Position numbers and translations under genes: made by a program
NCBI RefSeq assembly: GCF_000518605.1
Contig: NZ_KI912461.1
Location: forward strand, 124,001 to 188,000
Source: Shewanella fidelis ATCC BAA-318
GTDB lineage: Bacteria > Pseudomonadota > Gammaproteobacteria > Enterobacterales > Shewanellaceae
Direction of reading: 5' to 3'
DNA: 64,000 nt
Shown: positions 1-9,559 of the stretch, piece by piece
Layout: every line of letters begins with the position of its first letter
Numbering within the stretch: the stretch's first letter is position 1
Notes under the pieces: model-generated
Seen by the model: only the letters and a program-made list of their open reading frames with translations
Databases searched by the model: none
What the model was told of the DNA's origin: nothing

Positions 1-1633
1 CATCGACAATGGTTGAAAACGCACTATCAAATCCTCTATCAATCGCATGAGCAAAACTTCTGCCCTCTTTTAACTTATCTTTAATACGTTCAAAAATAAG
101 TACGTTAGTATCAACTGCCATACCGACAGTAAGTACTAACCCAGCAATACCTGGCAACGTCAAAACTGCCCCCGGAATTAATGCCATTAACCCAAAAATT
201 AGGATCATATTGGCCATAAGTGCCACGTTGGCAACCCATCCAAGGCGGCGATACCAAAGCCCCATAAATAACAGGGTAACGCCCATGCCTAATGCCAGTG
301 CTGAAAAACCGTTAGTGATGTTTTCTTCCCCTAAGCTCGGCCCAATTGTGCGCTCTTCCACTATGGTGACAGGCGCTGTCATCGAGCCCGCTCTGAGTAG
401 TAACGCTAACTCCTGTGCCTGCGCATAATTGCCGGCTCCGGTAATACTAAAGCGGTCACCTAATTGTGATTGGATCGTGGCAACACTAATGACCTCGGTA
501 CTCTGGCGGATCTGGCCGTTTTCGTCACGGCTATATTCACTGTACGAAGTCGCCATTGGCTTACCAATATTGTCGCGAGAGAAATCCGACATCATTGAGC
601 CGCCTTCCCTATCAAGGTGAATAACGACTTCAGGCAACCCCATCTCACCAAGCGTCGCTCTGGCATCAACAATGTGCTCACCACCGAGTACTGGGCGTCT
701 GGCAACATAAACAGCTTGTCCATGCTCATCTTTTAACGTTTGCGCATTAACCGAACCTGCCTGCTTAACTTGATAAAAAGCTAAACTGGCTGTCGCACCA
801 ATCACTGACTTGGCTGCGGCAGGATCTTGCACACCAGGTAATTCAATGCGAATACGGTGCTCGCCTTGGCGCTGCACCACAGCTTCAGTAATACCAAGTT
901 GCTCAATGCGACTGCGCATAATTTGTAAATTTTGCTTTACCGTCAAATCACGAATATTAAGCTTCTCTGCTTCTGATAAAGCCACTTGTAATGATTTATC
1001 GCCAGCATTAGATATTTGCCAATTCGGATACTGCTTATTAATAAATTCACGAATAGCCGCGCGCTGAGTCAGATCTGCAGTTTGGATCTGCACCCGACCA
1101 TCAACTTGCTGCTTTACACTCACTCCAAATAACGAGTCTTGGCGTACAAATTGTCTAACCGCTTCGATAAAAGCATTATTATGCAGTTTATAAACAGGCT
1201 CGATCTCTACATCTAGTAAGAACTGCACTCCACCACGTAGATCGAGTCCAAGCTTTATTGGGTTAAACCCGAGAGACAACAACCAGTTTGGCGCTGCGGG
1301 AGCCAAGGTTAATGTCAATTTAGAAGGATCTTTTACCTGCTGACTTAGAAGGGTTTTAAGCTGTGTCTGCTGAGCATTATCAGCAAGAATAACCGTTGTT
1401 TGCCCATTGCTTTGATCAATTCGTTTTAAATCTATGCCATGGGATATTAATAACTGATGCAGCTCCAACGGATTAACATTAAGTTCAGCTTCCGGGGCAA
1501 TTTGCACAGCAGCATCTTCGCCAAAAAATGTGGGTAATGCGCTAAATAACATGACGGTAATAGTGACCACTAACAGCACATACTTCCACGCTGAGTAATG
1601 GTTTAAAATAGTGGTTTGTTTTTGCTCTCTCAT
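1..1633 (-). CDS. secD: Protein translocase subunit SecD (3' end cut by window)
   Basis: Translating the minus strand from the ATG at 1633 gives 544 residues with no stop before the window edge; SecD is usually about 615 residues. Seen: one N-terminal membrane segment (about residues 15-37), a conserved block LGLDLRGGVQFLLDVE after it, a long periplasmic part, and the start of the C-terminal membrane region with GIAGLVLTVGMAVDTNVLIFER. SecD works with SecF in the inner membrane, using the proton motive force to help release exported proteins on the outer face. yajC, which normally precedes secD, is absent here: a small exported protein and greA lie upstream. This is therefore probably a second, stand-alone SecD copy. 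Whether secF follows cannot be seen. Confidence 0.9.
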   Translation of the reverse strand, partial: MREQKQTTILNHYSAWKYVLLVVTITVMLFSALPTFFGEDAAVQIAPEAELNVNPLELHQLLISHGIDLKRIDQSNGQTTVILADNAQQTQLKTLLSQQVKDPSKLTLTLAPAAPNWLLSLGFNPIKLGLDLRGGVQFLLDVEIEPVYKLHNNAFIEAVRQFVRQDSLFGVSVKQQVDGRVQIQTADLTQRAAIREFINKQYPNWQISNAGDKSLQVALSEAEKLNIRDLTVKQNLQIMRSRIEQLGITEAVVQRQGEHRIRIELPGVQDPAAAKSVIGATASLAFYQVKQAGSVNAQTLKDEHGQAVYVARRPVLGGEHIVDARATLGEMGLPEVVIHLDREGGSMMSDFSRDNIGKPMATSYSEYSRDENGQIRQSTEVISVATIQSQLGDRFSITGAGNYAQAQELALLLRAGSMTAPVTIVEERTIGPSLGEENITNGFSALALGMGVTLLFMGLWYRRLGWVANVALMANMILIFGLMALIPGAVLTLPGIAGLVLTVGMAVDTNVLIFERIKDKLKEGRSFAHAIDRGFDSAFSTIVD

Positions 1634-1994
1634 AGTTCGCTCTTCACTGAATACGCGATGGTGAACAACCTAAATAATACGGGGGTTCCCGCATTTAATG
1701 GCAGTTCATTGATCGATACCGAGAGTGCTAGTTTGTTTATTAGCCAGAGTGTTACCCGCTTTTAATTAACTGGTAACTCGCAAACTGCTTAACTATGGCG
1801 GCGCAACGCTAATGCACTGATTAACAGATGTTATCTAACAGAGTGCACATAACGTCGATGACCTACGCCAATAGTTTTATGGTTTACGAAAACATAAACT
1901 CAAAGCCAAGCTTATAAAAAAGCCGAAACTAGACCATTCTCGATAGCTGTGTTGTTTAAAAATGAAATGAGATAAACCCTTAGGTTTATCGAGA
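1634..1994. other. Intergenic region upstream of secD
   Basis: There is no confident gene here. It should hold the secD promoter. A minus-strand reading frame at 1877-2062 continues past the stop of the neighbouring small exported protein in a different frame. It may be the shifted 3' end of that gene (see findings). No terminator or recognised operator was identified. Confidence 0.5.
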
Positions 1995-2492
1995 CTAAGC
2001 TCGAGCTTGAGAGAAGCGATATAACAGGTTGGATTCTTTCCAAGCAGCAAGTCGATATGCACAACTATTTACGTGCAATACCCAATCTGCTGCAGGTTTA
2101 ACATCGATTCGATAACCGATAGCTAGCGAAGGGATAGGTGGTGATGAAAACTCAAACGCCAATTCATATTGTGGCCGACTCTGCTGCGGATCATGTTGTG
2201 AAAAGCTAATAAAACGCTGTGAAACAGCCTGAATATACTCAGATTCATTACCACTTGATTGTTTGGCAGGGTGTTCTTTTAGCGTCACAGGTAACCCCAC
2301 TTGGGCGAGATCTGATGACAACAAAACATTTGAATAATGCTCTAGAGGTTGAAACTCTGTACTGACTGCAATTGGCTGTTGAGTTTGGTTCTGTTCAGAC
2401 GCAGTTACATGCATAGGTGAAAGGAAAAATCCCCCTATGAACAACATAACTAATCCAAAACGCCAAAATAACTGCACTCGAGCCCTATTCAA
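1995..2492 (-). CDS. Small exported protein of unknown function
   Basis: This is a 165-residue protein I do not recognise. The N-terminus looks like a signal peptide: basic residues (MNRARVQ), a hydrophobic stretch to about residue 25, and a possible cleavage near HVTASE. The mature part has alternating polar and hydrophobic residues and ends RLAAWKESNLLYRFSQARA, which could be beta structure. It lies downstream of greA on the same strand but beyond greA's terminator, so it probably has its own promoter. The stop falls early relative to an open minus-strand frame that runs on to 1877, so a frameshift is possible. Function unknown. Confidence 0.55.
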   Translation of the reverse strand: MNRARVQLFWRFGLVMLFIGGFFLSPMHVTASEQNQTQQPIAVSTEFQPLEHYSNVLLSSDLAQVGLPVTLKEHPAKQSSGNESEYIQAVSQRFISFSQHDPQQSRPQYELAFEFSSPPIPSLAIGYRIDVKPAADWVLHVNSCAYRLAAWKESNLLYRFSQARA

Positions 2493-2572
2493 CCTGCTTT
2501 ACAATAAAAGCTATACTAAACCTAGAAGATAAATGTTACCAATAGATAAATTGCTTTTTTAGCAACTTAAAC

Positions 2573-2600
2573 AAAAAAACCGCTAACAAGCGGTTTTTTT
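2573..2600 (-). terminator. Rho-independent terminator of greA
   Basis: The inverted repeat ACCGC/GCGGT with loop TAACAA is flanked by A-run and T-run, and lies 25 bases past the greA stop. Confidence 0.85.
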
Positions 2601-2624
2601 ATCATCACCTAAACGCAGCAGCAA

Positions 2625-3101
2625 TTAAATGTAGTCAACTTTAATGATTTCAAAATCGTTAGTGCCACCAGGCGTCACAATTGAGATCTCATCATCAAGG
2701 TTTTTACCAATTAGTCCACGAGCAATCGGAGAGCTAACTGAAATCAAATTTTCTTTAATATTCGCTTCATCTTCGCCTACGATGCGGTAGGTCACTTCTT
2801 CGTCTGTGTCCAGATTTAAAATGGTAACCGTAGAGCCAAAGATAACACGGCCATTGTTGGCCATAGTGGTCACGTCGATGATCTGAGCGTGAGAAAGCTT
2901 ACCTTCGATGTCTCTTACGCGTGCTTCACACAAACCTTGCTCTTCACGTGCAGCATGATACTCAGCATTTTCTTTTAAATCGCCAAGTTCACGCGCTTCA
3001 CCGATCGCTTCAGCAATTTGTGGGCGACGCTCAAATTTAAGATAATCTAATTCTTTACGCAGCTGTTCAGCACCGACAACTGTCATTGGAACTGTACTCA
3101 T
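2625..3101 (-). CDS. greA: Transcription elongation factor GreA
   Basis: This 158-residue protein matches the full length of GreA. It has an N-terminal coiled coil (residues 1-75) whose tip carries the acidic pair in ELGDLKENAEYHAAREEQG, followed by an FKBP-like C-terminal domain with NNGRVIFGSTV and SSPIARGLIGK. GreA enters the secondary channel of RNA polymerase and stimulates cleavage of backtracked RNA so that stalled complexes can resume. A strong AAGGAGA ribosome site precedes the ATG. It lies 282 bases downstream of the carB stop but is separated from carB by a terminator, so it is likely monocistronic. Confidence 0.98.
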   Translation of the reverse strand: MSTVPMTVVGAEQLRKELDYLKFERRPQIAEAIGEARELGDLKENAEYHAAREEQGLCEARVRDIEGKLSHAQIIDVTTMANNGRVIFGSTVTILNLDTDEEVTYRIVGEDEANIKENLISVSSPIARGLIGKNLDDEISIVTPGGTNDFEIIKVDYI

Positions 3102-3340
3102 AAGTTTCTTTCGTCTCCTTTAAAACAAAAGCATGCCTCACCGAATCAAAATATCAGTGAGGTAAATCATCTGGTGGAATCGCGTTATTGTATACGCTGG
3201 GGGCAAGTGATGCACTTAAATCCGTATTCACTCGCGCTATATGAAACTAATCTAGCCAAAACATGGACTCTAAACATAGAGCTTACTCAACCTTGCTCCG
3301 AGTTGCTAGCTATGGCTGATAAATTTTATTTTAGAAAATA

Positions 3341-3366
3341 AAAAAGGCCGCTATAGCGGCCTTTTA
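3341..3366 (-). terminator. Rho-independent terminator of carAB
   Basis: The hairpin AAAGGCCGC-TATA-GCGGCCTTT has an A-run on its left, which becomes the T-run on the minus strand. It lies just past the carB stop. Confidence 0.9.
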
Positions 3367-3383
3367 AACAACAGCTTAGCTAA

Positions 3384-6300
3384 TTACTGACTAATGCGTT
3401 TATGTAACTCTTGAACAGAATTCACGTTAGAACGATCATCTGCAGAGTGCGCCATACAAGTTGCAAATGCAGCGTTTAGTGTCGTTGTGTAGTTCACTTT
3501 GTAACGCAGTGCACCACGACGAAGTTGACGTGAGTCTTCAATCGCCTTACGACCTTCTGTTGTGTTAACAATGTAGGTGTACTCACCATTCTTGATACGG
3601 TCAAGAATATGTGGGCGACCTTCATGCACTTTATTAACTAAACGTGGGTTAATGCCCGCTTCACCTAGGATAACCGCTGTACCGTGAGTAGCATCAATTT
3701 GGTAGCCCAGTTCAATCAACTTAGCAGCTAGCTCAGCAACACGTGCTTTATCGCTGTTACGTACAGACAATAATGCACGACCAGACTTAGGTACTTCAGA
3801 TGTCGCACCAAGCTGTGCTTTCGCATAAGCTTCAGCAAACGTGTCACCTACCCCCATGACTTCACCAGTAGAGCGCATTTCAGGGCCTAATAGTGGATCA
3901 ACACCTGGGAACTTGTTAAACGGCAATACCACTTCTTTTACAGAGTAGAATGGCGGAATAACTTCTTCAGTGAAGTTCTGTGATTTTAGGCTTTGGCCTG
4001 CCATCACTCGCGCTGCGATCTTAGCTAATGGCACACCGGTAGCTTTAGATACAAATGGTACGGTTCGCGCTGCACGAGGGTTAACTTCAATCATATAGAT
4101 CTCGTTATCCTTCACCGCAAACTGCACGTTCATCAAACCGACAACACCAAGTTCCATTGCAAGTTTGCCCACTTGCTCACGCATGCGGTCTTGAATGTCT
4201 TGGCTTAGGCTGTATGGAGGCAGTGAACAACCCGAGTCACCAGAGTGAACACCCGCTTGCTCGATATGCTCCATGATTGAGCCAATTACGACTGTTTCAC
4301 CATCACATACTGCGTCGATGTCGATTTCAATTGCGTTATCTAAGAAGTGGTCTAGTAGCACTGGAGACGCATTAGATACACTTACCGCTTCGTTAAAGTA
4401 ACGACGTAAATCTTGCTCGTCATAAACGATTTCCATTGCGCGGCCACCGAGTACATATGACGGACGAACAACTAACGGATAACCGATACGCTCTGCTGAA
4501 ATAACTGCACCTTCAACCGTTGTAACAGTATCGTTTTCTGGCTGTTTCATGCCTAAGCGTTCAATCGCTTGCTGGAAACGCTCACGGTCTTCAGCACGGT
4601 CAATCGCGTCAGGGCTAGTACCAATAATTGGCACACCAGCAGCTTCTAGGTCGCGTGCCAGTTTAAGTGGTGTTTGACCACCGTATTGCACGATAACGCC
4701 TTTTGGCTTTTCGATATGAACAATTTCAAGTACATCTTCAAAAGTTACAGGCTCAAAGTACAAGCGATCTGATGTGTCGTAGTCGGTAGAAACTGTTTCA
4801 GGGTTACAGTTAACCATGATAGTTTCATAGCCGTCTTCACGTAGCGCTAATGCCGCGTGTACACAGCAGTAATCGAATTCGATACCTTGACCGATACGGT
4901 TTGGACCGCCACCTAATACCATGATCTTTTCACGAGTAGATGGGTTCGCTTCACACTCTTCTTCATACGTTGAGTACATGTATGCGGTATCAGTTGAAAA
5001 CTCTGCCGCACAAGTATCTACACGCTTATAAACAGGGTGAATATCAAAGCGAGCGCGTAGTTTACGCACTTCAGTTTCGCTCACGCCAGCAAGTGCCGCT
5101 AAACGAGCATCGGCAAAACCTTTACGCTTTAACTGGCGAAGTGTGTGTTCATTCAGACCAGCTAGACCTTGCTCAGCAACCAGTGCTTCGCTCTTTAACA
5201 AGTCTTCAAGTTGCACAAGGAACCAAGGGTCGATGTTAGTTAACGCAAACACATCTTCCACAGAAAGGCCTGCACGGAATGCATCGGCAATGTACCAAAT
5301 ACGGTCTGCACCTGGTTCTTTTAACTCGTGACGAATACGTGTTAAAGCTTCAGGTTCTGCCAAATCAATGTGCGGACAAAGGCCATGTTTGCCAACTTCA
5401 AGACCACGTAGTGCCTTTTGTAGCGACTCTTGGAAAGTACGACCAATTGCCATCACTTCACCCACAGATTTCATCTGTGTGGTTAGGCGGTCATTTGCAC
5501 CGGCAAATTTTTCGAAGTTAAAGCGTGGAACCTTAGTTACCACATAGTCGATTGCTGGTTCAAACGATGCAGGTGTTGCACCACCAGTAATGTCGTTGCT
5601 TAGTTCATCAAGAGTGAAACCAACCGCTAGCTTAGCTGCGATTTTAGCAATCGGGAAACCGGTTGCTTTCGATGCTAGTGCAGAAGAGCGCGATACACGT
5701 GGGTTCATCTCGATGATAACCATACGGCCATCTTTCGGGTTAATACCAAACTGTACGTTTGAACCACCTGTTTCAACACCAATTTCACGCAGAACAGCTA
5801 GCGAAGCATTACGCATCAACTGGTATTCTTTGTCTGTTAGTGTTTGCGCTGGAGCAACTGTAATTGAGTCACCAGTATGAACGCCCATTGGGTCAAAGTT
5901 TTCGATAGAACATACGATAATACAGTTATCGTTGCGGTCACGGACCACTTCCATCTCGTACTCTTTCCAACCAATCAAAGATTCGTCGATAAGCAGTTCG
6001 TTAGTTGGCGATAGCTCAAGACCTTGAGAACAGATATCCTCAAACTCTTCTTTGTTGTAAGCGATACCACCGCCGCTACCACCCATAGTGAAAGACGGAC
6101 GAATGATACATGGGAAGCCAACTTGCTCAAGTACCTTGTAAGCATCTTCCATTGAGTGGGCGATACCCGCACGCGGACACTCAAGACCAATCGACTTCAT
6201 TGCTTTGTCGAAACGGCTACGGTCTTCAGCCTTGTCGATTGCATCGGCGGTTGCACCAATCATATCAACGTTAAACTCTTTTAGTACGCCGCGGCTTTCA

Positions 6301-6605
6301 AGCTCTAGAGCACAGTTAAGTGCAGTTTGGCCGCCCATTGTTGGCAAAATTGCGTCTGGACGCTCTTTGGCAATAATGTTGCGTACCACTTCCCACTGGA
6401 TTGGCTCGATGTAAGTTGCATCGGCCATTTCAGGGTCAGTCATAATCGTTGCAGGGTTAGAGTTAACAAGAATAACTCGGTAACCTTCTTCGCGTAGGGC
6501 TTTACAGGCTTGAGCGCCTGAGTAGTCAAACTCACAGGCTTGACCAATTACAATCGGTCCAGCACCTAGGATAAGAATACTCTTTATATCTGTACGTTTT
6601 GGCAT
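3384..6605 (-). CDS. carB: Carbamoyl-phosphate synthase large subunit
   Basis: This 1073-residue protein matches the family length. It has two homologous ATP-grasp halves (about 1-400 and 555-935), an oligomerisation segment between them, and a C-terminal MGS-like allosteric domain (about 936-1073). The start reads MPKRTDIKSILILGAGPIVI as in enterobacterial CarB. It uses ammonia tunnelled from CarA, bicarbonate and two ATP to make carbamoyl phosphate for arginine and pyrimidine synthesis in the cytosol. It follows carA after 28 bases, so the two are co-transcribed. The allosteric domain implies UMP/ornithine control. No clear ArgR box was found upstream of carA. Confidence 0.99.
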   Translation of the reverse strand: MPKRTDIKSILILGAGPIVIGQACEFDYSGAQACKALREEGYRVILVNSNPATIMTDPEMADATYIEPIQWEVVRNIIAKERPDAILPTMGGQTALNCALELESRGVLKEFNVDMIGATADAIDKAEDRSRFDKAMKSIGLECPRAGIAHSMEDAYKVLEQVGFPCIIRPSFTMGGSGGGIAYNKEEFEDICSQGLELSPTNELLIDESLIGWKEYEMEVVRDRNDNCIIVCSIENFDPMGVHTGDSITVAPAQTLTDKEYQLMRNASLAVLREIGVETGGSNVQFGINPKDGRMVIIEMNPRVSRSSALASKATGFPIAKIAAKLAVGFTLDELSNDITGGATPASFEPAIDYVVTKVPRFNFEKFAGANDRLTTQMKSVGEVMAIGRTFQESLQKALRGLEVGKHGLCPHIDLAEPEALTRIRHELKEPGADRIWYIADAFRAGLSVEDVFALTNIDPWFLVQLEDLLKSEALVAEQGLAGLNEHTLRQLKRKGFADARLAALAGVSETEVRKLRARFDIHPVYKRVDTCAAEFSTDTAYMYSTYEEECEANPSTREKIMVLGGGPNRIGQGIEFDYCCVHAALALREDGYETIMVNCNPETVSTDYDTSDRLYFEPVTFEDVLEIVHIEKPKGVIVQYGGQTPLKLARDLEAAGVPIIGTSPDAIDRAEDRERFQQAIERLGMKQPENDTVTTVEGAVISAERIGYPLVVRPSYVLGGRAMEIVYDEQDLRRYFNEAVSVSNASPVLLDHFLDNAIEIDIDAVCDGETVVIGSIMEHIEQAGVHSGDSGCSLPPYSLSQDIQDRMREQVGKLAMELGVVGLMNVQFAVKDNEIYMIEVNPRAARTVPFVSKATGVPLAKIAARVMAGQSLKSQNFTEEVIPPFYSVKEVVLPFNKFPGVDPLLGPEMRSTGEVMGVGDTFAEAYAKAQLGATSEVPKSGRALLSVRNSDKARVAELAAKLIELGYQIDATHGTAVILGEAGINPRLVNKVHEGRPHILDRIKNGEYTYIVNTTEGRKAIEDSRQLRRGALRYKVNYTTTLNAAFATCMAHSADDRSNVNSVQELHKRISQ

Positions 6606-6633
6606 TGCTTAAATCTTCTCCCGGATGAAGTTA

Positions 6634-7779
6634 CTACTTGGCGTTTTTACGGTACAACTCAATCAAATCAATGAAATGATTAAATAATGGCGCGGCATCA
6701 TGTGGTCCAGGGCTAGCCTCAGGGTGACCTTGGAAACTAAATGCAGGCTTATCAGTCAGGTGAATACCTTGCAATGAACCATCAAATAGCGACTTGTGAG
6801 TCACCTTAATGTTGGCTGGTAGTGAGGCTTCATCAGCAGCAAAACCGTGGTTTTGGCTGGTGATCATCACATTACCTTGCTCGATATTACTCACTGGATG
6901 GTTAGCACCATGGTGACCAAACTTCATTTTCAGTGTTTTAGCACCTGAAGCCAGTGCCAGTAGCTGGTGACCAAGACAGATACCAAAAACTGGAATATCA
7001 GTCTTTAAGATCTCTTGAATCGCCGCAATAGCATAATCACATGGCTCTGGGTCGCCAGGACCGTTTGATAGGAAAACCCCATCAGGATTCATCGCTAGCA
7101 CTTCGCTAGCAGGAGTTTGAGCTGGAACTACTGTTACGTCACAACCGCGGTCAACTAACATACGTAGGATGTTGCGCTTAACACCATAGTCGTAAGCAAC
7201 CACTTTATACTTTAGTTCAGCTTCAGGAGTGTCAGATGGCAAACCGCCAACTAAACGCCAGCTGCCGCTGCGCCATGAGTAGGTTTCATTTGTTGTAACT
7301 TCTTTAGCTAAATCCATGCCTTTAAGACCAGGGAAGGCTTTAGCTGCAGCTAGCGCTTTAGCTTCATCTAAATCACCAACCATGATACAACCGGCTTGGG
7401 CGCCTTTTTCACGTAGGATACGAGTTAATTTACGGGTATCGATATCAGCAATACCAACAACGTTGTTAGCGATCAAATAATCACTTAAAGATTGCTGATT
7501 TCGAAAATTACTTGCCACTAATGGCAAGTCTCTAATGATAAGGCCACAAGCATGAACAGAATCAGATTCTGTATCTTCTTCATTGGTACCAGTATTACCA
7601 ATATGTGGATAAGTGAGGGTGACCATTTGACGTGAATATGATGGATCAGTCAAAATTTCTTGGTAACCAGTCATTGAAGTGTTAAATACAACTTCACCAA
7701 CAGACATCCCTTCAGCACCGATAGCAGTGCCAGAAAAAATGGTTCCATCTTCAAGTACGAGTAAGGCAGACTTTGTCAA
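6634..7779 (-). CDS. carA: Carbamoyl-phosphate synthase small (glutaminase) subunit
   Basis: This class I glutamine amidotransferase of 381 residues supplies ammonia to CarB. It has the CarA N-terminal domain (KSALLVLEDGTIFSG..., NTSMTGYQEILTDPSY) and a C-terminal amidotransferase domain with the nucleophile in GICLGHQ and the catalytic His in FQGHPEASPG. I chose the TTG start at 7779 because GGAGGT lies 6 bases upstream and the sequence then aligns with CarA of E. coli (MIKSALLVLEDG). The frame is open for 31 more codons upstream, but those residues match nothing in the family. First gene of the carAB operon. Confidence 0.97.
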   Translation of the reverse strand: MTKSALLVLEDGTIFSGTAIGAEGMSVGEVVFNTSMTGYQEILTDPSYSRQMVTLTYPHIGNTGTNEEDTESDSVHACGLIIRDLPLVASNFRNQQSLSDYLIANNVVGIADIDTRKLTRILREKGAQAGCIMVGDLDEAKALAAAKAFPGLKGMDLAKEVTTNETYSWRSGSWRLVGGLPSDTPEAELKYKVVAYDYGVKRNILRMLVDRGCDVTVVPAQTPASEVLAMNPDGVFLSNGPGDPEPCDYAIAAIQEILKTDIPVFGICLGHQLLALASGAKTLKMKFGHHGANHPVSNIEQGNVMITSQNHGFAADEASLPANIKVTHKSLFDGSLQGIHLTDKPAFSFQGHPEASPGPHDAAPLFNHFIDLIELYRKNAK

Positions 7780-7950
7780 CGCGACCTCCGGAAAGAGCCA
7801 AATCATTGAAATTAATTGTTTTTTATGTGTTTTTAAAATACCAACTTTCGCTAAAATGCAAAATTTTGACAAATTCCGCCGATTTTATATGTAAAATAAC
7901 AACCTGTCCATAGTACAAATAAGAAATTTGTCAAAAAATTTTTTTAGCAA

Positions 7951-7976
7951 AAAAAAACCGCTAATAGCGGTTTTAA
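7951..7976 (-). terminator. Rho-independent terminator of dapB
   Basis: AAAACCGC-TAAT-AGCGGTTTT, with an A9 run on the left giving a U-tract on the minus strand, sits directly after the dapB stop. The spacer from here to carA (7780-7950) holds the carA promoter region. It is AT-rich and I could not pick a confident -35/-10 pair. Confidence 0.85.
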
Positions 7977-7980
7977 ATAA

Positions 7981-8796
7981 TTATGCTTTCAAGCCTAAGA
8001 CTTGCTGCATATCATAAAGCCCGGCATCTTGATCGACTAACCAAGTTGCCGCGCGCATTGCACCATTAGCAAAGGTCATTCGACTTGAGGCTTTATGAGT
8101 GATCTCCAAACGTTCACCGATATCGGCAAACAAGGCTGTGTGCTCACCCACAATGTCACCGGCACGCACAGTCGCAAAACCTATGGTTTCTCTGTCACGC
8201 TCACCGGTAATACCTTCACGACCATAAACCGCACATTTTTCTAGATCCCGGCCTAGGGTTTCAGCAATCACTTCGCCCATTTTTAATGCCGTACCCGATG
8301 GTGCATCTTTTTTATATCTATGGTGACCTTCGATGATCTCAATATCGCTGTAATGGCCCATAACCTCTGCGGCAACTTCAAGTAGCTTCCACATCAAATT
8401 TACGCCAACAGCCATATTCGGTGCCATAACAATAGGTACTTGGTCGGCATATGCTGAAATCTGCTCTTTCTGAGCATGATTAAAGCCTGTAGTACCAATA
8501 ACAATTGCCTTGCCGTGCTTTGCACACCAGTCTGTGTGAATAACAGAAGCCTCTGGCGAGGTAAAATCGATGAGTACATCGAAATCATCGACCGCTTTAT
8601 CGAGAGAGTCAGTAATCGCCACGTTCATCGCGCCAACCCCAGCTAGCTCACCTGCGTCAACGCCCATCAGCGTTGAGCCCGCTCGTTCAATCGCTGCACC
8701 TAACAAAATTAATTCATTTTGTTTTGCTGCCTCAATAAGAGTACGTCCCATGCGGCCGCTGCCACCGGTAATTGCCACTCTTACGCGTTCACTCAT
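7981..8796 (-). CDS. dapB: 4-hydroxy-tetrahydrodipicolinate reductase
   Basis: This 271-residue enzyme reduces the DapA product to tetrahydrodipicolinate with NAD(P)H, on the way to diaminopimelate and lysine. Seen: an N-terminal Rossmann dinucleotide site (VAITGGSGRMGR), the GTTGF segment, and the catalytic and substrate motif EGHHRYKKDAPSGTA. The ATG at 8796 is preferred over a TTG six codons upstream: the ribosome site GGGAG lies between the two, about 8 bases before the ATG, and E. coli DapB aligns from here. It stands alone between two terminators. Confidence 0.98.
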   Translation of the reverse strand: MSERVRVAITGGSGRMGRTLIEAAKQNELILLGAAIERAGSTLMGVDAGELAGVGAMNVAITDSLDKAVDDFDVLIDFTSPEASVIHTDWCAKHGKAIVIGTTGFNHAQKEQISAYADQVPIVMAPNMAVGVNLMWKLLEVAAEVMGHYSDIEIIEGHHRYKKDAPSGTALKMGEVIAETLGRDLEKCAVYGREGITGERDRETIGFATVRAGDIVGEHTALFADIGERLEITHKASSRMTFANGAMRAATWLVDQDAGLYDMQQVLGLKA

Positions 8797-8818
8797 CTCT
8801 GTTACTCCCTGCAAATGT

Positions 8819-8853
8819 CAAAAAAAAGCCTAAGTATTAACTTAGGCTTATTG
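8819..8853 (-). terminator. Rho-independent terminator of fklB
   Basis: AAGCCTAAGT/ACTTAGGCTT forms a 10-bp stem with an ATTA loop, followed by seven U on the minus strand. It lies a few bases past the fklB stop. Confidence 0.88.
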
Positions 8854-8859
8854 TCTAAC

Positions 8860-9477
8860 TTAGATAATATCTAATAGCTCAACTTCGAAAACTAAAGTTG
8901 AGTAAGGTGGGATAGCAGCACCAGCGCCACGCTCACCGTATGCAAGGTGTTGTGGTACAAACAGTCTCCACTTAGAACCAACAGGCATTAGTTGTAGCGC
9001 TTCAGTCCAACCAGCGATAACGCCAGAAACTGGGAACTCAGCTGGCTCGCCACGTGTAACAGAGCTATCAAACACATCACCAGAAATGAAAGTACCGTGG
9101 TAGTGAGTACGCACAGTAGAATCGTAACCAGGCTTGTCACCGTTACCTTCAGTGATGATTTCGTACTGAAGACCAGACTCTAGCGTTACAACACCGTCAC
9201 GGGCGCCGTTTTCAGCTAGGTACTTTTCACCTTCTTCAGAAGCAGCTGCAGCAGCTTCTTCTTGTACTTTCTGAATACGTTTGCTGATTTCAGTGAATGC
9301 AATTTGCATATCTTGCATAGATACAACGCTTTCTTTACCTTCGAATGCGTCAGATAGACCCAATTGAACAGCAGAAATATCGATACCTTCAAACGAGTTA
9401 GCCGCTAGTTGCTCACCTAGTTGGCGACCAACACCGTAACTTGCTTGACCTTCAATTGTACTGAACTTATCAGACAT
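8860..9477 (-). CDS. fklB: FKBP-type peptidyl-prolyl isomerase FklB (FKBP22)
   Basis: This 205-residue two-domain protein has an N-terminal dimerisation domain (about 1-70: QASYGVGRQLGEQL), a long alpha-helix rich in Glu and Ala (about 70-105), and a C-terminal FKBP domain with VFDSS, EFPVSGVIAGWTEAL, MPVGSKW and AYGERGAGAAIPP. It catalyses prolyl cis-trans isomerisation and acts as a V-shaped dimer chaperone. FKBP22 of Shewanella has been studied as a cold-adapted enzyme. There is no signal peptide, so it is cytoplasmic, like E. coli FklB (206 residues). Single-gene unit. Confidence 0.96.
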   Translation of the reverse strand: MSDKFSTIEGQASYGVGRQLGEQLAANSFEGIDISAVQLGLSDAFEGKESVVSMQDMQIAFTEISKRIQKVQEEAAAAASEEGEKYLAENGARDGVVTLESGLQYEIITEGNGDKPGYDSTVRTHYHGTFISGDVFDSSVTRGEPAEFPVSGVIAGWTEALQLMPVGSKWRLFVPQHLAYGERGAGAAIPPYSTLVFEVELLDII

Positions 9478-9559
9478 AATGATTGTACTCTCAATTATTC
9501 AATGAATTTTCGCGCGCAACTTTATCATATCTATTGTGATATTGCCCTAAAAACTGACG

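Noticed and set aside
7780..7950. Possible ArgR or pyrimidine control elements upstream of carA
   Set aside because: The spacer is AT-rich but contains no good TGAAT-N4-ATTCA box or leader peptide with attenuator.
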